A stretch of 5,643 bases of DNA from assembly GCA_013911345.1 (NCBI GenBank), contig JACETJ010000104.1:1-5643 (forward strand). The letters run 5' to 3'. The notes under the pieces were generated by a model. That model did not search any database, was not told the DNA's origin, and saw nothing but the letters and a program-made list of their open reading frames with translations. This DNA comes from Congregibacter sp. Its GTDB lineage: Bacteria > Pseudomonadota > Gammaproteobacteria > Pseudomonadales > Halieaceae. The position numbers and the translations under genes are program-made. Below, piece by piece: positions 1 through 4,763 of the stretch (position 1 is its first letter; each line of letters begins with the position of its first letter).

Positions 1-26
1 GCATCGTTGCAATCGAGGAGTCGCAT
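1..26 (-). CDS. Start of a downstream gene, cut by the window edge
   Basis: An ATG at 26-24 shares one base with the TGA stop (28-26) of the MotA/TolQ/ExbB gene, forming TGATG, a common arrangement for translational re-initiation between co-transcribed genes. The eight readable codons give MRLLDCND, then the window ends. No Shine-Dalgarno sequence precedes the ATG, which fits coupling but also leaves the start uncertain. A second ATG at 4-2 lies in a different frame. In ExbB/TolQ/MotA loci the next gene is often the ExbD/TolR/MotB-type partner, and that is the natural expectation here. Eight residues cannot confirm it. Confidence 0.4.
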
Positions 27-829
27 CAGCTGCGCGGCACCGATAGATGCCGCAGTAGATGGCGATCAATGTAGCGTTGGGTATTGAGTACCAGTCGCTC
101 CTGCGACAACTGCAGCTGATGCAGCGCAAACATGATGATGATCGACAGCACGAGTGCCACGAAGGTGCTGTTAAAGGCCACACCGAGGCTCACGGTGACG
201 CCGGAGATATCCCCCTCGACGGCCTTGTAGGCCTGGCCAAGGGCGTCGCCAATACCGCGCACGGTGCCGATAAATCCAATCGAGGGAATCGCCCAAGATA
301 TGTAGCGCACCATGGAGAGCTCGGAGTCGAGCCGGTCGGCTTCGATATCGCACTGCTCGCGCACGGCATCCGATACCGCCGGGATGCTGCCCGTAGTGGT
401 GAAACGGCTCAGTGCATTCCCTAGTGCCCGGGGCAGCAGGTAGTCCTGCTCTTCCAAAGGGAGCGCCTCTAGTGACCGGGACTGCTCCCGGGCGTCCCGG
501 GGCAGAATGCTGGTGCCCTCGGGGATGGCGACGAGTTCCCGATTCAGCATGTGTGCCTCGGATCGGGTGCGTGAAGCCTTGAGGCCCATGATCGCTAATG
601 CCCAGAGCATCAAAATGAAGCAGGCTTCCTGCTCGTAGTCTTTGATCACGATGGCTAACGATCGGTTACCAGCCGGGGCTTCTCCCGCTGCTTGTTGTGC
701 TGCCTGAACCGCGAGTTGAGAGTCAGCGCTTGGACGGATCACTCCGACGTAAGCGGCGTGCACAACGATCACGGCGAACAGTAGGGCAAACACCTGATAG
801 AGGAACTCTGAGGGTAAACGCAGCTTCAT
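26..829 (-). CDS. MotA/TolQ/ExbB-family proton-channel membrane protein
   Basis: This 267-residue inner-membrane protein belongs to the family whose members form the channel ring of proton-motive-force-driven envelope machines (ExbBD, TolQR, MotAB). Hydrophobic segments lie at about residues 10-31, 70-84, 176-197 and 211-237. The third carries the family signature IPSIGFIGTVRGIGDAL, and the fourth has FNSTFVALVLSI. The channel-lining threonines of TolQ/ExbB appear to be kept as T189 and T222. Residues 87-175 form a charged loop, predicted cytoplasmic, and the C-terminal tail is short (about 30 residues). TolQ and ExbB usually have three membrane segments; the extra N-terminal one here, followed by an Ala/Gln-rich loop (32-69), gives four and implies a cytoplasmic N-terminus. 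The ATG start is well supported: AGGAG sits 6 bases upstream and the previous stop is only 18 bases away. Family assignment is secure. What the motor drives is unknown. Confidence 0.88.
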   Translation of the reverse strand: MKLRLPSEFLYQVFALLFAVIVVHAAYVGVIRPSADSQLAVQAAQQAAGEAPAGNRSLAIVIKDYEQEACFILMLWALAIMGLKASRTRSEAHMLNRELVAIPEGTSILPRDAREQSRSLEALPLEEQDYLLPRALGNALSRFTTTGSIPAVSDAVREQCDIEADRLDSELSMVRYISWAIPSIGFIGTVRGIGDALGQAYKAVEGDISGVTVSLGVAFNSTFVALVLSIIIMFALHQLQLSQERLVLNTQRYIDRHLLRHLSVPRS

Positions 830-835
830 AAAGGG

Positions 836-840
836 CTCCT
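836..840 (-). promoter_or_regulatory. Ribosome binding site of the proton-channel gene
   Basis: On the minus strand AGGAG is followed by a 6-base spacer (CCCTTT) and the ATG at 829-827. It is the strongest Shine-Dalgarno match in the window and sits in the 18-base gap after the small acidic gene. It suggests the channel gene is translated independently of, and perhaps more strongly than, its tightly coupled upstream neighbours. Confidence 0.75.
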
Positions 841-847
841 ATCTGAC

Positions 848-1111
848 TCAGATGTCCACGGGAAAGGACACGGAGAGATCTTCTGAGATGGATTCGGTGG
901 GTTCATAGTCGAGCACGGCCCCCGGTTGTGCGGCTGCAGGGGTACCCGTTGTGTCAGCGGCGGATTCGGCTGACGCTGTGGTCTCTGGCTCAGCCGAGGC
1001 TTCCTCAGGCTCGACCGGATTCTGTCCGAGCGCGGGGGTCACGAGCAACACGCCCAGCAGGGAGGCCAATCTGGCGATGCCCGCAGAGCGTGTTGGCGCT
1101 TTACTCTGCAT
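848..1111 (-). CDS. Small exported acidic protein, unrecognised
   Basis: This 87-residue product matches no family I recognise. Residues 1-29 look like a Sec signal peptide: a basic n-region (K4, R8, R14), a hydrophobic core at 15-25 (LASLLGVLLVT) and an A-L-G cleavage site before Q30. No lipobox cysteine is present. The predicted mature form of 58 residues has 13 Asp/Glu and no Lys, Arg, His or Cys. It consists of a Pro/Ala/Thr/Glu low-complexity stretch (about 30-65) and a more structured-looking C-terminus (69-87, ending SVSFPVDI). I chose the ATG at 1111-1109 because it puts the signal peptide at the N-terminus and has AGGA 9 bases upstream. An in-frame ATG at 1156 would add 15 residues and lacks a good ribosome site. 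The start overlaps the end of the PEGA/FGE-like gene by 11 bases, indicating co-translation. Its place between that gene and the channel gene suggests a periplasmic accessory of the same complex. Confidence 0.72.
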   Translation of the reverse strand: MQSKAPTRSAGIARLASLLGVLLVTPALGQNPVEPEEASAEPETTASAESAADTTGTPAAAQPGAVLDYEPTESISEDLSVSFPVDI

Positions 1112-3224
1112 AGCGCGCAATCCTGAAGCCGAGATCGTCACGGCCGCGCTCCCCATAGTCCCGGAAGGTCAATCGTAGTTCTGACAAGCGACTGAGGGCC
1201 CAACTGCCACCGCGAATGGTGTAGTTGTCGCCGCGTTGTGCGCCCAATGGATCGATCGCGAGCTCGGCATTGGCGGAGGGGATGGCGTAACCGTTGTGTA
1301 CCCATTCGGCAACATTACCACCCATATCGTGCAATCCGCGATGGTTGGCGGGGAAGCTGCCCACGGGTGCCGAGACCACGAATTGATCCGTGTAGCCATT
1401 GAGAATGCGCCCGGTGACCAATGCTGAAGTATTGTCGGCTACGTTGGTCACAACAGCGCTCGGGGGGAAGTCATTACCCCAGGCAAATCGTCGCAGGGCA
1501 TCGCCGTCTACCCGGGCAGCAAAAGCCCATTCCGCCTCGCTCGGCAAGCGATAGCCGGTGCTGCTCGGGTTAAAGCCGATAATGATGCCTTGGTTCTCGC
1601 GGTAGAACGGCGGCAGACCCTCGAGTCGGCTCAGCCAATTACAGAAGCTCGCAGCTTGCTGCCAACTGATGCCTGCCACCGGCTGGTGGTCGCGATCGAG
1701 TGAGTAGCTCTCTATCAGGCCCGAGTCATGGGTGGCTTCGTACTGGCGGAACTGCGCATTAGTGGTTTCAGTGCTCGCAAGATAGAAGGCGCGCCGCAAT
1801 TCAACAGGATGTTCCACTTCGTTGGCGCGGCGTCCGGGGTCGCGGCGCGATGCGCCCATAGTGAAAGGGTTTTGGGTTTCTACCGACGGATCGACCAGCA
1901 CCATCGTTTGGCCCAGCGGCGTGGTAATCGTTGGCGTCATTGCCGCCTTACGCGCAGCAGCCTCTGTCAGCAGCGTGACGCTGATTCGCTGTGGCAGCCC
2001 GGGTTTCGGCAGTACCTCGGTTTCGAAACTGGCATACCCCTCAAGCTGAACGGCGATACGCTGCTGCACCGCAGGGAGAGAGAGGCTTTGACTGCCCGTG
2101 CCCACCCGTTGGCCATTAATGAGTATCTCTGCCTCTGCCGGTTCGATGGCAAAACGGACCTCGCCGAGCTCCGGCGCCAGAGTGACTGACCGGCTGGCGG
2201 TCTCTCCCCGAGAGAGCGTGAGTGACAGACTGGTGCCGCGGTAGCCCGCCTTGGACAGACTGATGGCGTGACTGTCACCCGGACTTAAAGGCAGCACTAC
2301 CGGGGTCAGCCCGGCGAAGGTGCCATCAACCGTGACGCCCGCACCCGGTGGCGAGCTCTCCAGCGTCAGCGTGGCGTCAGCGGGGGTCAGGGTCACCGCG
2401 CCAAGGTCTTGATCCACGCCCGCAACCACATTCAAGGGCAGGGTCACTGGCATAAAACCCGGCGCACTCAGGGTCAGTTCTCTCGGACCCGAGAGCACTT
2501 CAACACCGGTAGCAGTGATGTCGACGGGCTGGCTGTCGACGCTTGCGGTCACGGCGGAGGGAGAGGCGCTGAAGCGAATGTTCGCCCAGTCTGGTAGCAG
2601 CACGATGTCCACGGTCTGGCTCTGGTTGCGGCCAGTGACATCAATTTGCCCCCGCCAGCGCTGGTAACGATCGAGAGTGGCTTCCACTGTATAGATACCC
2701 GCCTCGAGGCTCAGATCAATCAGTGGCGCAGACCCCAGTGACAGCTCATCTAGGATGATCTCACCACCAGCAGGCTGGGTAGTGAGGGTCACGGTGCCAG
2801 GTAGTGGGGCGAGGCGAATATCAAGCTGTTGGGTATCGGCGTCGCCCACCGTCACGGTCTGCTCATAGGGGTGATAGCCCTCGGCATCGATCGACAGCGT
2901 GTAGTCGCCGGGTCGCACTAGTAGCCGTTCGCCGAAGGACCAATTGAGTCCGCTCAACGAGAAGTCGGGTTCTGCCTCGGCATCAATATTGAGGGTGAGG
3001 GAGCGAGCGGTGAACAGAAAAAATAGCAGGGCGGCCACCAGCACCCCGGCGACACCGAGCACGACCTGGGTGACATTGATCCGCCGCCTTTGCTCGGATG
3101 CCTGACTCAGAGGTTCGAAAGCGGTCGCCGCCAGTTGCTCGCTGGTTTGCGCGGCACCCGCTGGCGAGAACGCATCAGGCGTTAGGGTGTCAGGTGTGCC
3201 GGTGTCAGTGTCGCGATCGCTCAT
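1101..3224 (-). CDS. Membrane-anchored PEGA-repeat protein with a cysteine-less FGE-like domain
   Basis: This 707-residue protein has a short, acidic, Thr-rich cytoplasmic N-terminus (1-44), then basic residues RRR (46-48) and a membrane segment at about 51-73, so the rest should face the periplasm. Residues 74-420 form five PEGA-like beta repeats. Residues 437-705 form an FGE-sulfatase (SUMF1/PvdO) fold with its hallmarks: a family-typical N-terminal MVLVDP/FTMGAS stretch (441-459), PVAGISWQQAASFCNWLS (515-532), YRLPSEAEWAFAAR (558-571), GLHDMGGNVAEW (630-641), YTIRGGSW (668-675) and LGFRIAR (698-704). True FGEs oxidise a sulfatase cysteine using two copper-binding cysteines shortly after the GGS motif. 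Those positions are L677 and S681/E682 here, and the only cysteine in the protein is C528. It is therefore probably a binding or scaffold domain. The ATG follows the previous stop by 9 bases with only a weak GAG ribosome site. The gene overlaps the next one by 11 bases. Calling it an active FGE would be wrong on the sequence. Confidence 0.9.
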   Translation of the reverse strand: MSDRDTDTGTPDTLTPDAFSPAGAAQTSEQLAATAFEPLSQASEQRRRINVTQVVLGVAGVLVAALLFFLFTARSLTLNIDAEAEPDFSLSGLNWSFGERLLVRPGDYTLSIDAEGYHPYEQTVTVGDADTQQLDIRLAPLPGTVTLTTQPAGGEIILDELSLGSAPLIDLSLEAGIYTVEATLDRYQRWRGQIDVTGRNQSQTVDIVLLPDWANIRFSASPSAVTASVDSQPVDITATGVEVLSGPRELTLSAPGFMPVTLPLNVVAGVDQDLGAVTLTPADATLTLESSPPGAGVTVDGTFAGLTPVVLPLSPGDSHAISLSKAGYRGTSLSLTLSRGETASRSVTLAPELGEVRFAIEPAEAEILINGQRVGTGSQSLSLPAVQQRIAVQLEGYASFETEVLPKPGLPQRISVTLLTEAAARKAAMTPTITTPLGQTMVLVDPSVETQNPFTMGASRRDPGRRANEVEHPVELRRAFYLASTETTNAQFRQYEATHDSGLIESYSLDRDHQPVAGISWQQAASFCNWLSRLEGLPPFYRENQGIIIGFNPSSTGYRLPSEAEWAFAARVDGDALRRFAWGNDFPPSAVVTNVADNTSALVTGRILNGYTDQFVVSAPVGSFPANHRGLHDMGGNVAEWVHNGYAIPSANAELAIDPLGAQRGDNYTIRGGSWALSRLSELRLTFRDYGERGRDDLGFRIARYAE
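1110..1916 (-). other. FGE-sulfatase (SUMF1-like) domain, predicted catalytically inactive
   Basis: This segment encodes residues 437-705 of the PEGA/FGE-like protein. Fold motifs are intact, including LPSEAEWAFAAR and GGNVAEW, which belong to the conserved core of the family. The catalytic CxxxxC pair after GGS is replaced by RGGSWALSRLSEL (671-683), with no cysteine. The fold looks preserved and the chemistry lost, as in other non-FGE members such as the gliding/T9SS protein GldK. Confidence 0.85.
1121..1124 (-). promoter_or_regulatory. Ribosome binding site that decides the start of the small acidic gene
   Basis: AGGA on the minus strand lies 9 bases before the ATG at 1111-1109, inside the last codons of the PEGA/FGE-like gene. 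It favours this start over the in-frame ATG at 1156. Confidence 0.5.
1968..3005 (-). other. Five tandem PEGA-like beta repeats (protein level)
   Basis: These are residues 74-140, 142-210, 213-280, 283-350 and 353-419 of the 707-residue protein, each of about 67-69 residues. The shared pattern is a strand (TLTLESSP), a PxGA-type turn with a small VDG-like hairpin, an L-x-PG-x-Y/H-x-(I/L) strand, a GY or RY turn, and a closing V-T/D-(I/L)-x-L-x-P strand. Repeat 4 is the most canonical (SSPPGAGVTVDGTFAGLTP, 290-308). Repeats 1 and 3 are the most divergent. They are well diverged at DNA level, so they are an old array and not a recent expansion. PEGA domains are typical of surface or periplasmic scaffold proteins. 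Their ligand here is unknown. Confidence 0.8.
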
Positions 3225-3233
3225 GGTGTTGGC

Positions 3234-4763
3234 TCAAATCGTCTCAACACAGCGTACCTCGACCGCATTCGTTTGGTCAGGCCGTACCTCAAATTTCACG
3301 CGGACATCACGGTATCCGTTGCGAATCCCCACGGCGCTATACACGCCGGGACGCAGAGACAGCGTTTGCTCTGAAAGGGTTCCGAGCCGTCTCACGCGTA
3401 ACAGGGTGATATCGGTGAGCCCATCGGAGGTCATGGTCACCGCGACCGGGGTGCTGGCATAGGCGAGGGTGTCTTGCGCTGCAGCGATCTGGCCTTGCAG
3501 TCGCGGGCCTGGACTCGCAATGGCTTCTGCCTCGGCAAGTGTTTCCTGCGCGAGGCGCATGATGCGCGCATCGATGAGGCGATCGCGCTCTTTTGGCATG
3601 TTCTCCAGCCGGCTATCAAGATCAGCCCGCGGCTCGGTGCGTGCCACCCCCTCCGTGGCGAACAACATGAGCGCGTCGATTTCCAGGGCGTTTTTGTAAA
3701 GGCCCACTGCATCGTCCCAGCGCTCTTCTGCTTCCGCCTGGGCACCGTCCGCTCGCAGCTCAAGCAAGGTGTTTTGGGTGCGCGCCTGCTCGAGTTCAAT
3801 CAGCGCGGCGGCGGGCTCGGGCGCGCCTGGGATCAGCTGAGCGGCCGTACGGAATTGCTGCTCAGCAGTGTCGAAGGCCTTAGCCCCCATGGCCCCATAG
3901 CCCGCCGTCATAGCGTCGTTGAATTGTTGCTGGGTCAGTGCGGTGCTCAGCTCACCGAGGCGCGCAGCTGCCCGCTGGTGTGCTGGGTCTGCTCGCGTTG
4001 CGTCACCCGCAGCCTCGACGGCGGCAGTGAGATCACCCGTCGCTTCAGCCTCAGCGGCGCGCTCCAGTGCAGCGATCACACTAGGGAGGCCGGTGATGCG
4101 GTCTTCGAGGGAGACCAGCCGGATATCAGTTGGCGCCATCTCTGAGAGCTCAGTGAAGCGAGCCTGAGCGGACAATACCTCGCCCGCTTCAATCGCGCCT
4201 GTCAGGGTTTCGTGGAGCGCTTCAATCCGCTCGGGCAGGCTCGCTTCGAGGACGAGTAGCTGATCGAGTGCGCGCTGGTAATCCGCGGTTGCCGCGGCAA
4301 ACTCGCGCTCGCGGTAGGCCGTGTCACCTGCAGCGGCTGCTTCTAGCGCTGTGCTGTAGTCGGGCTCCCCCCAATTGGGCGCACCGCGCTCGGCCAGCGA
4401 TTCCTGCAGGGATAGCAAGGCCTGTAAGGCCTCTTGAGCCTCGCGTCTGAGTGCACTTTCTTGTGCTTCGGCAAAGGGGCTTCGCCCGTTACCCGCTTCG
4501 CCCGCAGCGCTAGTGGGTGCAGAGATGCTGCCCGAGGCTGTGGCCGTGGATTGTCCAGTTTCCAACGCAGGTGCTGCGCTATCCGGCGCCACCAGTTGGG
4601 GCAACACGAAAAAGACGAAAACGAGCAACACAGCGGCGGCGGCAAGGCCGATGAAGATCGCCCGCGACTGATCCCCTCCCGAGGCTGCGGCAACCGATTC
4701 TGGATGGGTTGTCGCGGGTTCAAAGGTGGTAGCGGAAAGGGGCTGCTCTTTGTGGTCGGTCAC
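3234..4763 (-). CDS. Single-pass membrane protein with periplasmic TPRs and a C-terminal PEGA-like domain
   Basis: This 509-residue protein has a short N-terminus (1-34), one membrane segment (35-56), a low-complexity Ala/Ser/Thr/Gly linker (57-95) and a long helical domain. Within it, four stretches fit TPR pairs: about 137-170 (AAAGDTAYREREFAAATADY), 228-262, 278-312 (KAFDTAEQQFRTAAQLIPGA) and 330-363 (ERWDDAVGLYKNALEIDA). A further helical region covers 388-435. Residues 438-507 form a beta-rich, PEGA-like unit with LRPGVYSAVGIRNGYRDVRV, much like repeat 1 of the next gene's protein. TPRs mediate protein-protein contacts, so an assembly role is likely; no enzyme motif is seen. The GTG start at 4763-4761 overlaps the previous stop as GTGA, with AGGA only 3 bases upstream. 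The spacer is short, but coupling explains it. The N-terminus carries LSATTFEP (9-16), shared with the next protein. Confidence 0.85.
   Translation of the reverse strand: MTDHKEQPLSATTFEPATTHPESVAAASGGDQSRAIFIGLAAAAVLLVFVFFVLPQLVAPDSAAPALETGQSTATASGSISAPTSAAGEAGNGRSPFAEAQESALRREAQEALQALLSLQESLAERGAPNWGEPDYSTALEAAAAGDTAYREREFAAATADYQRALDQLLVLEASLPERIEALHETLTGAIEAGEVLSAQARFTELSEMAPTDIRLVSLEDRITGLPSVIAALERAAEAEATGDLTAAVEAAGDATRADPAHQRAAARLGELSTALTQQQFNDAMTAGYGAMGAKAFDTAEQQFRTAAQLIPGAPEPAAALIELEQARTQNTLLELRADGAQAEAEERWDDAVGLYKNALEIDALMLFATEGVARTEPRADLDSRLENMPKERDRLIDARIMRLAQETLAEAEAIASPGPRLQGQIAAAQDTLAYASTPVAVTMTSDGLTDITLLRVRRLGTLSEQTLSLRPGVYSAVGIRNGYRDVRVKFEVRPDQTNAVEVRCVETI

Noticed and set aside
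59..424. Plus-strand open frame of 121 codons
   Set aside because: Antisense to the signature region of the proton-channel gene, which is certain. The translation has no coherent secondary-structure pattern.
26..829. Zorya anti-phage system (ZorA-like channel)
   Set aside because: The cytoplasmic tail is only about 30 residues, not the long tail expected of ZorA. No ZorC, ZorD or ZorE-type gene is visible, and the neighbours are envelope scaffolds.
830..847. Promoter or terminator between the small acidic gene and the channel gene
   Set aside because: The gap is 18 bases and is occupied by the ribosome binding site. There is no room for a -35/-10 pair within it and no hairpin with a T-run.
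1112..1156. Longer N-terminus for the small acidic protein, starting at the ATG at 1156
   Set aside because: It would bury the signal peptide behind 15 extra residues and enlarge the overlap with the upstream gene to 56 bases. It has no good ribosome site, whereas the ATG at 1111 has AGGA 9 bases upstream.
1110..1916. Active formylglycine-generating (sulfatase-maturing) enzyme
   Set aside because: Both catalytic cysteines are absent, no sulfatase gene is in the window, and the domain is predicted to be periplasmic on a repeat-protein stalk.
1728..2189. Plus-strand open frame of 153 codons
   Set aside because: Antisense to the PEGA/FGE-like gene, with no recognisable domain.
1968..3005. Recent DNA-level tandem duplication in the PEGA region
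   Set aside because: The five units match only as a protein pattern. I see no long nucleotide repeats between them.
3474..4145. Plus-strand open frame of 223 codons
   Set aside because: It lies fully antisense to the TPR domain, whose frame has clear domain content. Its translation is rich in Arg, Cys and His with no domain pattern, as expected of the reverse strand of an Ala/Glu-rich G+C-rich gene.
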